A DNA stretch of 64,000 nt from Datisca glomerata (GCA_003255025.1 QANY01013763.1:1-64000); one strand, 5' to 3'. Counted from the first letter of the stretch, positions 35,003-49,372 are shown. Made by a program: numbers and translations. The notes: generated from the sequence alone by a model not told the origin.

Positions 35003-36883
35003 TGTTGGAATATGTCCATAAAATAGTGTGTAATAACTATTTATTTGTATTTAGTTATTTCTCAAACATTTGTATTACTGAATTTTTTATGAATAAATTG
35101 AAAGTTTCATTTTAAATTAAAGTATGTTTATAAATTACTCAAGTCTTGAAACTATTGTCAACGAAAGAAGAGTGAAGACAGAAGCATCTCAAGACGAACT
35201 CTTCTGAAATAATTCAGAATGATATTCGCAGTCTTAGGATCGACTGGGCAATCGAATCCGATTACGATTGTTAGGTTGAACCGTTGGATGTCAGTCTTGC
35301 GGCATAAGAGTGGAGACTCAAATTAATACTTAGACATGTTATGAACATGTTGAATATACCAATAACAAATTAGTTTAGAGCTCAAAATTGTTTACTTAAC
35401 TCTAAATCTAATTGTTACACATTAAGGGTATTTTCATAATTACATTAATTATGAGGTGAATATGTAAATTGAATTGGTTAGTTGCAATCTTTGATATGTC
35501 AAATGAGTGAGTTCAAATTAGCGGGCAATACCTCGGCCGTTGGGGTTGTAATTTAATTAAGTAGGAGTCGCGTGATTCATAGATATGAAAATTTATGGTT
35601 GGATTGTGAAAACAATAATATCACATTATGCTTTATTAATTGGTGTATTAGCTTAAATGAGTTATTGAATAAGACTTGTGAATTGTACGAGACAATTCAC
35701 TATAATGTCTATCTTATTCACAGTCGATAAAGGAATTAAACAAATAATAATAGGGGTAAAATAGTAATTTTGTATTCCACTCTTGTTACTAATATTCACG
35801 ATGGGTATTATGTTAAAATATTATGTGGACCGTGAAAACAAATAGAGTTCTATTTACACGAATGGAAAATGTAGCGTGCATGAATCGAGAGTCGATTCGA
35901 CATCGAACATATAGTGTAGTTGTAAGATGTCATGATTAAATATGTCAGAAATTTATGGAGATAAATTCGTCAGGTATTTGAATCCTAATCTTTGATCATG
36001 TGGGTTCATTCGGTCTCAGAAATAGCTCAGAGAACATGAATATAAAAATGAACTAAGTTATACCAAAATGTATTTTGGTGCCAATGCCTATTTCCTAAAT
36101 CTATATGTGATATATGATGTCACTTAAGTTAGTTAAGTGTAATTGCTGTATTGAAATAGTTATTTATTATTTTATAATTATTAGATAATTAGTTAAATAA
36201 AATTAATTGATTGATTGATAATTATCAATTAAATTTATCAATTGGATTGATGAATTTCGGCAATAATAGATAATTAGGAGAATTTTTAAAAATTTTATAA
36301 TATATGGGTATATTTGTAAATACTGAAAATTACTTTTTGATAAATATCTAATAGCAATTTGATTGTAAAGAGATAATGAGAATTAGATACAGTTGTTGTT
36401 ATCAACACACAAAAAGAAGAGAAAAAAGTTTTCTCCTATCACTACTGTTGCCGCCAAAATTAATCTGAAGAACGAAGATTTGATTTTTCTTTTTCAATCG
36501 TTTTGAGAGCCCACATTCAAATTTCTACGTAAAATTCTTCTAAAATATATTTATGAAATTAACGGGTGGTTGTTGGCGGACTAATTCGTAAATCGTTCGT
36601 GGAAGATCAAGTTCATGATTTTGATATTAAAATTTGAAAAACACGAAAAACACTCACAGAAGTTCCACCAGTTCAGAAATTCAACGCTACAGAGTAAATG
36701 TAAAAAATCATTTTCTCTTAATCTATTCATTTTAATATCGTATATGCGTGACCAAACTAAAATTGATTTTAAATTATTTAATATGATTAAATAAGTAAAA
36801 TCAAATTTTTTTATATTTCACCCACGAACCGTTTGTGGTTTAAATCTAATTTTCTTTAATTTTAAAACCGATCGATCCTAACA
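35003..36883 (+). repeat. 5' LTR of the copia element
   Basis: 1,881 bp, beginning TGTTGGAATATG and ending CCTAACA. It aligns along its whole length to 42,689-44,648. The right copy is about 80 bp longer, partly through an expanded TTAA-rich stretch near 43,910-43,935 and extra sequence near 43,985-44,040. Confidence 0.9.
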
Positions 36884-36885
36884 AT

Positions 36886-36897
36886 TGGTATCAGAGC
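36886..36897 (+). promoter_or_regulatory. Primer-binding site of the copia element
   Basis: TGGTATCAGAGC lies two bases after the 5' LTR and is the perfect initiator tRNA-Met complement used by most plant copia elements. Confidence 0.95.
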
Positions 36898-38754
36898 GTA
36901 GGTTTAAGATTATGCATATAGATAATTAAAACGAATGTATCGTGAATTTTATGGATATTGGCATATGTTTGTATGGTAGATTCAAAATTATTTTGAATAT
37001 ATTTTGTGATTGGATCCCGAATAGCTCTAGGCGTTTTCGATTTAGAATTGATGTATGCCGAATTTGAGGCATAGAAATTTACGTAATTTAATTATTATAA
37101 TTGTTGTAAATTTTAAATTCATTGTAAATTCATCGCCGTCTCGAAATCGTCGCCATAAATCGCTCGAAACCACCATCAAGAAGTCCCCGGACAGCCACCG
37201 AGAAGACGCCGAAAAATGCTACTATTCACGCTGACTGTTCACCGCTCACCGCTGTTCACCGTTGCCGTAATGTGTTGTCTCTTGCATGGTAGAGTCCTAA
37301 TCAGATTAGGAAACCTACAAGGTTTGGAAGCCCTTGGTTTTAGGAAACCTAGGTTTTTGAAATTCAAATTTTGAAATATAATTTCAAAATCAATTTTAGT
37401 CCCTTATTTAATTTTAATTTAATTTGGTAAATTTTTCAACACTTGTATGTTAGTCATTTATTTTAAAAATAAATCAATTTACTAATTACTTGGCAATTTA
37501 TTTACCAAAGTAAAAATATGTTCGAAAATTAAAATTTTTAAATTGAAAATTATTTTTAAAAATGGGACTAATATTTTGTAAAGTGTTACAAAATGGTGGG
37601 ACAACATGGAGAAGAATGAGAAAATTGCAGACGTTATGGAGATTAGTTCATAAATTAATTTATAATTAATTTATTATTTTTTATGGGTTGTAATTAGAAA
37701 TCAGCCAATAGGGAGGTTAAATTTAAATGTATGATTTAAATTTATTCGCACATATTTCCATCTAGCAATCATAGTATGATAGAGAAAAGCGAGATTTTGA
37801 CTAACTTTTGCTAAACCAAGATATTTATTCTTGACCTTTGCTTTCATTAGCTTTCTTCCTGGGACAATCAGTTTAGCCATTCCTAGCTCAAATGAGTCCG
37901 GTAGGATTGTTCCTCTTCAAACAAGGGAAAAAACTCTTCTTTATGATCCATAACATACCATATAGATTAGGGTTATGCTAATATCAAATTGACATGTAGC
38001 ATGTACATACATCATTGTAGATTAATTGATAATAATTATTATTTGATTGCAATGCGAAATTTATAATGGTTATGATTTTAAATTAGAATTTAAAATTAAT
38101 AAAAGATTTATAAATTTCATCACGTTTTTCAAATTAATAAAAGTTATGTTTTTTGAAAACAACCAAAAATCTAACTTTTTTTTCAAAAACTAAGTGGGAG
38201 GGTCGTTTACACTGAAACGTTCCCAAGGTCTCCAACGTAAACTTGATAGTACCACGAGGAAGGGTTAGAATCACCCATAACGGTCTCACTTGAATATGAG
38301 AAACTTTGGAATCGTGTCGATTTGAGTTATCGAGTTGCTTCAGAAGCTAAGACTTCCAAAGGGAGTGGTGGGGCAGGGTCGTCCCATAAACGGACTGTTA
38401 ATGCATAACAACCTTTAAGAGTCGATATGCCAGTCAAACACTTAGACTGAAGCACATTGGAATCCTTTATAGGGGTTAGTCAATTGGGCTAAGGTGACCA
38501 AAATCATTGGTGATTGGTTAAGATAAATATGGAGACATTTAAGCGTTAAGCAGATGAGAGGAGTCTCAATGCTATAGGAGATAGTTTGGACTTTATCTCT
38601 CGATGAGATGAACTATCATTTTTTTTCGTAACATCATAAAGGAAATAATATTTTTAATGGATTTTAAAGTATTTTGTACTTGCATCATGTATCATACTTT
38701 CCTAAACAATTGAGCGTTTATTTACATAACTTTATTTATTTTTTCCAGGTAATC

Positions 38755-39640
38755 ATGTCGCTATGCACTCTCTCAACTATTCTTAACGCGAACAAATTCA
38801 ACTTTGAATTTATGTGGATTTAAAATGAAATCTTGATATCATGCTGACGGTAGAAAAGCACAAGTTCGTGCTCACTACCTCTTGTCCTCTTGAGCCTATT
38901 GTTGAATCGACTCAAGAGGGACATGCTGGTTATGCTTCTTGGTTGTGTTCTAATGAGATCGCCAGAAGTTATATCTTGGCATCTATGAGAAATGTGTTGC
39001 AACAGCAACATCAGAACGTTGAGACCGCCGCTGATATGATATTAAGCATCACTGAAATGTTTAGGGATCAAGGTCGTTAAGCCAGACAGACAGCAATGCG
39101 TAACTTCATGAACTGTATGATGGAACCTGGAACTTCTGTCAGAGAACATATGATGTTGACCATAAGTTATCTGAACGAGATGAAGGTCATAGGTGCTCAG
39201 GTTGATGGCGAGACTCAAGTGGATATGATCCTAGAGACTTTACCTAGTACCTTTGTGAACGTCAAGCTTAATTATTCGATGAATAAACTGAACTACTCAC
39301 TTTCTGATCTCATGAATGAGTTGCAATCTGCTGAGACCATGTTTCTGAAAGGCAAGAGGAAATCTGGAGAGGCTAACTTTACTGAAAGTAGGCCTTCCAC
39401 CTCTAGCTCTAAGAATAAATAGAGAAGAGGTCCAAGGAAAGTGAAGAAGCCGAGAGGTGCCAAAGGCAAGAGCATAGCGAGAGTAGACAAGTCAAAAGAC
39501 AAGTGTCATCACTATGGAGCTGCTGGTCATTGGAAACGCAACTGCCCAGAATATCTCAAAGGGTTGAGATCTAAAGGTATGGTAATGGTTACTGAGGCCT
39601 GTTATGTAGCAAACTCTACTTTTTTGTTGGATTGTAGACT
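38755..39640 (+). pseudogene. Copia gag, with broken zinc knuckle
   Basis: The first ATG is at 38,755. The reading is interrupted near 38,820, 39,080 and 39,421. Recognisable are the Gag core with MRNFMNCMMEPGTSVREHM and SYLNEMKVIG, then an ETLPSTF segment, a basic Lys/Arg-rich tail, and a zinc knuckle CHHYGAAGHWKRNCP at about 39,504-39,548 in which the second Cys is Tyr. Gag forms the virus-like particle; this copy cannot make an intact protein. Confidence 0.85.
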
Positions 39641-42600
39641 TTGCAGCTACTAAGCACATTTGTTGCTCCCTACAGGGGTTCAGGGAAATCAGAAGGTTTG
39701 ACGAGGGCGAGTTCAACTTCCGGTACGGAAATGAAGCACTAGGATCGGCCGCATCAGTGAGAAATTTTAAGTTATGTTTTGAGAAACATTTTACTATTTT
39801 ACGTGATGTTTATTATGTCCCGAGGTTTAGGAAGAATTTTATTTCTATTTATGCATTAATTGAGCAAGAATTTGATCAAAATTTCATTAATAAAGATATG
39901 AGTATTTTTTAAAAATGACTGCTTAATTATTATTGCACGAATGATTGATAAATTATATCACGTAAAACTTGTAGTACCCATGATTTATGACACTAAAGTG
40001 AATATCGATTCACATAGGGATACTAAAATGTTAAAATATGACTCAACCGACATAACCTATTTATGGCACTTACGTCTGGGACATATTAGCCTAGACAGGA
40101 TTAAAAAGCTTGTAAAAATGATGGCCATTTGCAATCTTTAAGTGTGGGTTCACTACCCACATTTGAATCCTGTTTAGAAAGTAAAATGACCAAGAGAACT
40201 TTTTTCATCCAAAGGTGAAAGAGTCACTCAATGCATTGAACTCATACATAATGATGTATGTGGGCCATTGAATATCTAAGTAAGAGGAGGTTATAAATAC
40301 TTCGTAACCTTCACTCATGACTACTCACATTTTGGCATGTTTATCTAATGTATCAAAAGCCTGAAACCTTTGAAAAGTTCAAAGAATATAAGGCCTTGAA
40401 TGAAAAGTAATTGGAAAAAAATCAAAACACTACAATCCGATCATGGTGGAGAGTTCGAGGACTTTGTTAAGAAAGAATATATTCTTTCTCAGCTTACAAC
40501 ACCTCGCACACCACAACAAAAATGTGTGTCAGAAAGAAAGAATCGAACTCTGATGGATATGGTTAGATCCATGATTAGTTATTCACCCCTCCCCGATTCA
40601 TTCTGGGGATATCCCTTACTAATACCGGATATTTTTGAACCAAGTTCCGTCAAAGACAATGCCTAGTACACCATATGAAAGATGGTATGGGAAAAATTCG
40701 TCCGTTCACCATTTTAGAATATGGGTTTGCCCAACACATGTTCTAAGACCGAAGACAAGCAAGTTGGCCAGTCATTCAGAATTGTGCATGTTAGTCGAAT
40801 ATCCTATGGGAACGAAGTGGTATATCTTCTACAGTACGACTGACAACAAAACATTCGTTAGCACGAATGCTCATTTTCTCGAAGAATATTATATTAAAAG
40901 TGTACAGCCGAGAAGCACAAGTTGTGCTAGAGAAATTATTGAGTGGGAGAACAACGACTCCGCAATCATAAATTGTTTCTGATTCAATAATGGAAGAACC
41001 ACGACATGAGGCAGAGACTATGGAGCCTTGACGTAGTGGGAGAGTTGTGAGACAACTTGAAAGGTGCATGTCCTACGGAGAAGCTTTGACAGTTATCGGG
41101 CAAGGACCTAGATGAACCAATCTCTTACTTGAAGGTCATGGCTGGTCCTGAAGCAAACTTTGGGCAAGAAGCCATAAACGTTGAGATACATTCAATGTAC
41201 TCGAACAAAGTCTGAAAACTTGTAGATCCTCCTGAGGGGATAAAACACATAGGATGCAAATGAATCTATAAGAAGAAAAAAATTCCAGATGGGAATGTAG
41301 AGACATTCAAAGCTAGGCTAGTAGCCAAAGGCTACACCCAAAAGGAAGGTATAGACTACGAGGATACCTTCTCACTAGTAGCCATGCTTAAATCCATCTG
41401 AATCATTTTGTCCATTACCGCTGCCCTTGATTATGAAATCTGGCAAATGGACGTTAAGACTTCATTTCTGAATGGCAATCTTGAAGAGCGTATTTATATG
41501 ACTCAACCAGATGGGTTCATGGAGAAAGAACAAGATGGAAAAGTTTGTGAATTGTATAAGTCCATTTATGAACTTAAGCAAGTGTCACGGTCGTGGAATA
41601 TTAGATTCGACGAAACTGTTAAGAACTATGATTTTGAATAGTTAGTGGACGAATCTTGTGTGTATAACTTAATACACGAATGGGTGGTGGTTTTTATAGT
41701 CTTGTACGTATATGATATTCTACTCATTGAGGATGATGTAGAAAAATTATCTAATGTCAATTTTTGGCTTGCAAAGTAATTTGACATGAAGAATCTTATA
41801 GAAGCTGCATTTGTCTTAGGTATTCAGATCTTTTGAGATCGCACTTTCTCAAGCATTTTATATTGATAAGGTGTTGGATCACTTCAGTATGTAAAACTCC
41901 AAGAAGGGATTTATTCCCTTTAAACATGGAGTCAGCCTCTCTACGGAGCAGTCTCCCAAGACTCCTCGAGAAGAGGAAGACATGAGAATGATACCTTATG
42001 CCTCAGCCGTAGGAAGCCTCATGCACGTGATGTTTTGCACTAGACCTGATATTTGCTATGTTGTGGGCGTAGTAAATCATTTCCAATATAATCTTATAAT
42101 CGAGCATTGGAATGACATCAAACATATCCTTAGGTATCTTAGGAGAACAAGGAATTATATGCTTGTGCATTCAGGTAGTGACTTGAATATGATGAGGTAT
42201 ATCGATTCTGATTTTCAAGCTGATAAGGACTCTAGGAGATTCACTTCAGGATCGATGTTCATCTTGAATGGTGGAGCATGTGCATGGATAAGTATCAAGC
42301 AATCTTGCATTGCTGATTCTACCATGGAAGCTGAATATGTAGCAGCTTGTGAAGCTGCAACTGAGGCTGTATGGCTTAAGAAGTTCTTGAAGACTCTGGA
42401 AGTTGTTCTAGATGTTGACAAGCCCATGACACTTTATTCTGATAACAATGGGGTTGTAGCGAATTCAAAGGAACCTAGAAGCCATAAGAGATCCAAACAT
42501 ATATAACGTAAGTATCACCTGATTAGAGAGATTGTTCAGCGTGGAGTCATTGTGGTTATGCATATTTCGACGGTCAACAACCTGACAGATCCATTCATGA

Positions 42601-42674
42601 AGACTTTAAGCAATAGAGTTTTTTATGATCATCTGGAGGGCTTTGGGATAAGAGATTATACACACCTTCTTTAG
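39640..42674 (+). pseudogene. Copia pol: protease relic, integrase, reverse transcriptase, RNase H
   Basis: Order as in copia. A degraded protease region lies at about 39,640-39,930. A GAG-pre-integrase block (YLWHLRLGHISLDRIKKL) is at 39,941-40,141. The integrase core at 40,400-40,980 has LQSDHGGEF, the TPQQKCVSERKNRTL stretch and the PYERWYGK segment. RT is at about 41,240-41,760 (WQMDVKTSFLNGNLEE, with the catalytic-region YVYDILL-like text near 41,705-41,723). RNase H is at 41,982-42,674 (DSDFQADKDSRRFTSG, AEYVAACEAATEAVWL), ending before the polypurine tract. A stop at 42,507 and many others inactivate it. Confidence 0.88.
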
Positions 42675-42677
42675 TCC

Positions 42678-42687
42678 AAGTGGGAGA
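42678..42687 (+). promoter_or_regulatory. Polypurine tract of the copia element
   Basis: AAGTGGGAGA lies directly before the 3' LTR, the standard position for second-strand priming. Confidence 0.85.
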
Positions 42688-42688
42688 T

Positions 42689-44648
42689 TGTTGAAATATG
42701 TCCATAAAACAACGTATAATAACTATTTATTTGTATTTAGTTATTTCTCAGACATTTATATTACTTTTTTATTAATAAATTGAAAGTTTTATTTTAAATT
42801 AAAGTGTGATTATAAATTACTCAAGTCCTAATACTATTGTTAACAAAAGAAGAGTGAAGACATAAGCGTCTCCAGACGAACTCTTCTGAAATAGTTCAGA
42901 ACGATATTCACAGTTTTAGGTCGATTGGGCAATCAAATTTGATTACTACTGTTAAGTTGAATCATTGGATGTCAGTCTTGGGGCATAAGAGTGGAGACTC
43001 AAGTAGTTAACCTAGATATGTTATGAACATGTTGAATAGACCGATAATAAATTAGTTTAGAGCCCAAAACTGTATACCTAACTCTAAATTTAATTGTTAC
43101 GACTTAAGGGTATTTTCATAATTACCTTAATCCTGAGATGAATACGTAACTTGACATGGTTAGTTGCAATCTTTGATATGTAAAATAAGTAAGTTTGAAT
43201 TGGCAGGCAATATCTCGGCTGTTGGGATTGTAATTTAATTAAGTAAGAGTTGCGTGATTCACAGATATGAAAATTCGTGGTTGGATTGTGAAAGCAATAA
43301 TATCACCTTATGCTTTATTGATGAGTGTGTGAATAAATTAGCTTGGCTAACTATTCAATGAAATGAGTCATTGAACAAGACTTGTGAATTATACGAGACA
43401 ATTTACTATAATGTCTTTCTCATTCACAATCAATAAAAGAGTTGAGAAAATAATAACAAGAGAGGTAAAATGGTAATTATATATTCCGTTCTTGTTACTG
43501 ATATTCACGATGGGTATTATGTTAAAATGTTATGTGGACCGTGAAAATAAATCTATGTTATTTACACAACCAGAAAATATAGCGCGCATGATTCGAGAGT
43601 TGATTTGGCATCGAACCTATAGTGGAGTTGTACGACGTAAGGAATAAATAAGTTGAGAATTTATGAAGATAAATTCGTCGGGTATTTGAATCTTAAGCCT
43701 TGTTCATGTAGGTCCATTCGGTCTCAGAAATAGCTCAGAGAACAGGAATAGAAAAATGAACTAAGTTGGACCAAAATGTGTTTTGGTGCCAAGGTATATT
43801 TCCTAAACCTATATGTGATAGGTGATGTCACTTAAGTAGTTAAGTGTAATTGTTGTATTGAATTAATTATTTATTGTTCGATAATTTTTAGATAATTAGT
43901 TAAATAAAAGTAATTAATTAATTAATTAATTGATAATGATCAATTATATTTATTAATTATATTTATCAATTGTATTGATGAATTTTGATACAACTAAAAG
44001 TCTAGGAGATCATGTAATTTTTGGCAGAAAATAGATAATAAGAAGAATTTTTGAAAATTTATAATATATGGATATATTTTTAAATACCGAAAATTACCAT
44101 TTGATAAATATATAATAATAATTTAATTACAAAAAGATAATGAGGATTTAGATACAGTTGTTGTCATCAACACACAAAAAGAAGAGAAAAAAGTTTTCTC
44201 CTCTCACTATTGTTGCCTCCAAATTAATCCGAAGAAGGGAGATTTGATTTTTCTTTTTCAATCGTTTTGAGAGCCTACACTCAAATTCTTACCTAAAATT
44301 TTTCTTAGATATATTTCTGAAATTAACGGGTGGTTGTTGGTGGACTAATTCGCAAATCATTCGTGGAAGATCAAGTTTGTGATTTTGATCTTAAAGCTTG
44401 AAGAACACGAAGAACGCTCGTGGGAGTTCCACCAGTTCAGAAATTCTCCGATATAGAGTAAAGGTGAAAAATAGTTTTTCCTTATTCTATTCATTTTAAT
44501 ATCGTATATGCATGATCAAACTAAAATTAGTTTTGAATTATTTAATATGATTAAATAAGTTAAATCAAATTTTTTTTAATATTTCTCCCACGAACCGTTC
44601 ATGGTTCAAATCTTTTTTTTTTAATTTTAAAACCGACCGATCCTAGGA
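42689..44648 (+). repeat. 3' LTR of the copia element
   Basis: 1,960 bp, homologous to 35,003-36,883, starting TGTTGAAATATG. The end is set at 44,648 by the AAAAG duplication immediately after it; the last four bases read AGGA instead of AACA. Confidence 0.88.
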
Positions 44649-44653
44649 AAAAG

Positions 44654-47600
44654 GTGAATAAAAAATTTCTCCCCTTCAAGCCCCTTTTAATATATTAAGT
44701 TGTTCAGTTTTACATTGTCATTTCCCTTGATTATAATAGGATTATTAACATTCTATTATCTACATAATTATAACCCTCCATTGAACATTTCCCTCCATTG
44801 AACTCAACACGTGCAATAGGCGTAGTTTTTTTTACTAGTGATCTATTAAAAGTGGGAAGGAAATGAAAATCATTTTTCACAATTTTATACCTTATTATTG
44901 AAAAATTACTCAAAATTACCTTATAATAAATTAACAAAAGTATGCATTAATGTTTAAATCCATTCACCTATTTAATAGATTTACAAAAAAAAATTAACTT
45001 AAATTTAATTTGATAAATTTGAATGCAATGAACAAATTATTTAAGAAGTTATTGAGAAACTTATAACTTTCTACTAATTTATTTTAATATAGAAGAAAAG
45101 TGAATTACCTTTATAAAATTATATTAATATAATCTAAATTATAATTAGCGTGTTAAATAAACATAGTTATCTAAAAATTACAAATGAATAATAAAATTTA
45201 TAATACAAATTAAAAAAAAGATCAAGTTTATAATTAAAACATGAGATATATAATTTAATTCTATTAGCATCAGTTTTTCTTTTAATTCGTTGGAACATAT
45301 TTCTATTGTATACTCTTGGTTCAATAATAATATATCGGCAAATAAACATAATGATAATATAACTTGTTCTTGATTTTACTCACATAAATAATATGATTAA
45401 GTACATTATTTTTTTTTAATTTAAACAAACTCAACCTAATTAAGTAATAATTATATCTAAAAATATAATAAATTCAATCACATATGCATATCGCACGTGT
45501 TGAAAGAAAAGAGTGAGTTAACTAGTTAAAAGAGAAGCACTAAAATATGAAGAATCTATTAGAGACCGTTTGATATAAGATTATGAGTAAATAATTTCTG
45601 AAATAAGATTGCAAGAATATGATTGTGGGAAGTTACATGACTATAAAGTTAAGATTATTTTATTTGTTAACATTTAGAAGTGTCATGATTAATGAGAATG
45701 TCAAATTATTTTATTTATTTTAATGAAATGTGTATGAGAATGTTATTAAAAATTAATAATTTACAATTTTACCCTTCTGTTAGACTAAAATAATGCTAGA
45801 ATTAGAAAATAGTTTCATCTATCTAATAAACCATAAAGACACAATTTACCCTACCCTTATTCATATTGGTATTTAAGAAAAACCCATATCGGATAACTAG
45901 TAAACAAATTTTTAATATATGACATTAAAAATATATTTAAATATCCAATTATTTAGCATGTATATAAAAATTTAATGCGTAATAATATTTTAATTAAACT
46001 ATACACATTATTTTATTAAATATAATTTTCACACAAATCTCATCTAAAATTTTTTTATTGATAAGGTTCTCACTCCGCTCCAGACGCCTCACCGACTCCA
46101 CTCCCCCTCTCTCAGACGGTATTTTTGAGCTTGCAAATTATGTGACCATGTGGGTATCTGTGTTGAGGAAACCCATAGAAGAAGTATTGTAAAAACTCTT
46201 AAATCTTGATTCACAGTTGGGTATGTGCTCCGAGGGTCTGAGCCCACTATATTATAGTCTAATTTTTGCCTTATACCGAACGAGCTCTTAGTGCATTGAG
46301 TGAAAATGTGTGATTAGTGACCAATCATATCACTGATCTTCTAAGTTTGTTTTTTTACCATTTTTGCCCTTACATCCTCTCTTTCCCCCATTTCTCTCAT
46401 CTCTCTCTTCTATACAAGTTCATCCATGAGCGAGCTCTCGATTCGTTAAGATTTTTTCCCGATTTCAGTCAAATGTTCTGTATATTTATCTAAAGAATAT
46501 TTGCATTCCATGATCACTTATGCTTACTTTGAGTAAGATTGACTTTGTCTGGCCGATTTGTTCGACTTTGCATTGCTTGCCATGGACTCACTTTTTCCAT
46601 CTCTGACCTCCCTTGATAAAGCTCCTTTCACCATGACTGTTATTCACTGAACCATTTTCAAAAATTGTGTGAATACTTCTTCGATATATGAGAGAGAAAT
46701 TTCTTTTGGTGATTTGTTCAAATCGTAAGTGTATTGGATTTTTTCGATACGGTGAACACTTTTCCGAAAGAATAATAAAGATAATAATTAAAAAAGAGAA
46801 TGAGAGAATAGAGACATCATGTGAAAAATTTTTAATGGGAAGAAAAATCACGAGAATAACTATAATATTCTCTTATATTTTGTGGAGCTATGTGTCTCTT
46901 AACTCTGCGTTGTTCTTCTTTTGTATGTCGTTACATATGCCTTTATTTATAGGTATTTAATCAGTTACACAGAATATTTCACTAAGATACAGCTTATCTA
47001 ATTCTATCTGAATATAAGACCAACAGAATATTTCATTAAGATTTAATTTATCAACATTAACAACTTAAGTAAATATTGATCGTCTGATCAATCCAATGAT
47101 CTTAATTAGCTTCTCTTTAAATTGTCACGTTGGTAAATCATGTGATTTCGTCTGATTACTCTCTTCTTCATAACCGTTCTGATTGATTCTATAATTCTCG
47201 TTCTATCTTTTTTTCGATAAAATTTTCTATCTAGATTTTATCATCACTGTGTCATGTGAAATTTTACATGTACAGTGAGATCGTGTATGGTTGTAGTTGC
47301 TGTATAGATTATGCGGCTCTTGAGGTTCGGCCATGTTCAATTATGATATTGCTACCCTATAATTAAAAAAAGATTTATTAGAAAGGGGTATATTTATAAA
47401 TAAAAACGCCATTTGTAGTTTTAGGGGCCAGTTCGTCCATTTCCCAGAATTTAGGCTATTTATTACATGGGCGAGCCAAAAATGGTCTATTTATTACGTA
47501 GTGTGTGAAGTCAGCCCAATATTTTTGATGTACAAATTTATAATCTATAATATATTAAAAAAAAATTAAACACTTTCATCCAAACTACAATTAAATTATT

Positions 47601-48779
47601 TTAATATTGTCCTTTATCATTTTAACATGGCTACATCAAATTGGTTGAGTTGTTTAATTGTCTCTATCTTACACGTATTGTTTGTTTTAAGAAGTGGTTT
47701 AAATGTTTGTTTTGATAGGTCAAGATGTTTAATTGAGTTTTTTTATTGGATATGGCGAAATGTAATTCCTCAGTTTTCATTATATTTTTTAACAAAAATA
47801 TACTAACCATACGACATCGTGAAAAAGTCCAACAGTCCTTTATTTTGAAAAATTGATATCCCATTCAGATTATTCATATAATGTATTTTTTATCAATACA
47901 AATTCAATGCACCAATTAAATGATTAAGCAATCTATAAATGGACTGATAAGCAAACCTGTAGACCTCCAAGAAGTCCTGATTCTACTCCCTTCTACAATG
48001 ATGAGCCCACTTCTCCTTCGACAGCTGCCTCGGATCTCCGAAGCTTTTAGGTCCATCGTCGTCTTAGAAGAGTTGAAAAAACATAACTAAATGTATGTGG
48101 TAGTGGTTTTGAGGTCAAATATATGCCAATTAAATATGCATATACGGTTTGGCAATTTAGATGTTTTTCGTCAATTTCATTACTTAATTTTGAAAATATA
48201 GATAGGGTTTGAAGTTTCAACTTTGAAGGCCGATAAACAGAGAAAATTATGGTTTAGGCAATATGGTGTTTGTAATGAAGAGTATGGGAGTGAAGGCAGT
48301 GATATTGGTTAGCAAATTGGGGGAATGGCTAAGAAATCTAACGAGGGATGAGCAGTATAAGCTTATGAAAAATAAGAAGTGATGGTAGCTAGCTTTCATA
48401 TATTGATAACGAGTCATGAATACAAATCAAACACTATAATGAAATAACTCCTAACTGTTATAACAACTATAAGCATAATGATTATTAAGATGACAATTAT
48501 TTTAAAACTTATTTTAAGGAAAATGGAACAACAAATTTTACATTCATAATCTCTTTTTGTGTTCATAATGATTAAAACTCTACAAATTGCACATATTCAC
48601 GTATTGATTGAAACTCTACAAATAATGCTCAAGGCACGTAGAGTACGACTAGTATTTTAAGTTAAGCTATTTTTTTGCTTAAGTTTGTACAGAATGCAAA
48701 CATTTTCAAAGTTAATGTTGAATGTAAGCCAAAAAAAAATAATCACTCTATGTTATCTATCTATCGTATATAAAAATTT
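44654..48779. other. Long AT-rich intergenic stretch, no supported gene
   Basis: About 4.1 kb without a recognisable gene. Frames such as 46,688-46,960 carry no domain. At about 45,560 the phrase GAGACCGTTTGATATAAG and at 45,890 ATATCGGATAACTAG hint at a small degenerate inverted-repeat element, but the ends do not pair well. A GC-richer patch at 47,950-48,070 on either strand yields no convincing protein. Confidence 0.45.
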
Positions 48780-49340
48780 GGGCTAAGGAGGAAAAACGAT
48801 CTTGGACAAGAGACTATCTAGGTATATAAGACACAATGTACAAAGGTCTCATCTTGAAGCTAGTGTCTGCTCTGCACCTGGTTGCCTTCTCTGATGTAGA
48901 CTGGGCTAGCTACCCTGATGACATAGTGTCTACATGTAGCTATGCAGTATTTCTTGGCCCTAGTTTGATTTCATGGTCATAAAAAAAGTAACATGTTGTT
49001 GTTAGATCTAGCATTGAAAGCAACTACAAATCACTTGCCAAAACAACCTTTGAGATAAGTTGGTGAATTCCTGCTACTTGAGATATATATTCCCTTTGCA
49101 GCCATACTTGTAATCTAGTGTGATAACATGGGAGCAACTTCACTAGCTTCAAATCTAGTTTCTCATGTTCACTTTAAGGACATTGAAATTGATGCTCACT
49201 TTGTGAGAGATAAGGTCATGGCCAACCAACTTCATATCAAATATATTCCTTCCATAATCAAGTGGTTGATATGCTCACCAAGTCCTTATTAGGGAGTCAG
49301 CTTGCTTATCAAAATTCCAAGTTCAAAGTGAGTTCTAGCT
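48780..49340 (+). pseudogene. Copia RNase H remnant
   Basis: The + strand reads LRYIRHTMYKGL near 48,808-48,843, then HLVAFSDVDWASYPDD, the copia RNase H motif with its catalytic Asp in FSDx[13 protein letters not shown] tail near 49,265 matches the ADxLTK end of copia polyproteins. Frameshifts and stops are frequent. It is followed by LTR-like sequence, consistent with the 3' end of a second, unrelated copia element. Confidence 0.8.
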
Positions 49341-49372
49341 AGTCTTTCACACACATACACACATTTGAGGGA

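Larger units (their letters stand above)
35003..44648 (+). mobile_element. Full-length defective Ty1/copia LTR retrotransposon, ~9.6 kb
   Basis: The element has 5' LTR 35,003-36,883, a primer-binding site, a ~1.9-kb leader, gag, a copia-order pol (integrase before RT and RNase H), a polypurine tract and a 3' LTR at 42,689-44,648. It is bounded by identical AAAAG target duplications (34,998-35,002 and 44,649-44,653). The left LTR starts TGTTGG and ends AACA; the right LTR starts TGTTGA and ends AGGA, so the terminal CA of the right LTR is mutated. Many LTR differences and in-frame stops show it is old and immobile. I do not assign a lineage. Confidence 0.92.

Noticed and set aside
46588..46960. 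Overlapping frames on both strands in AT-rich DNA
   Set aside because: No recognisable motif on either strand.
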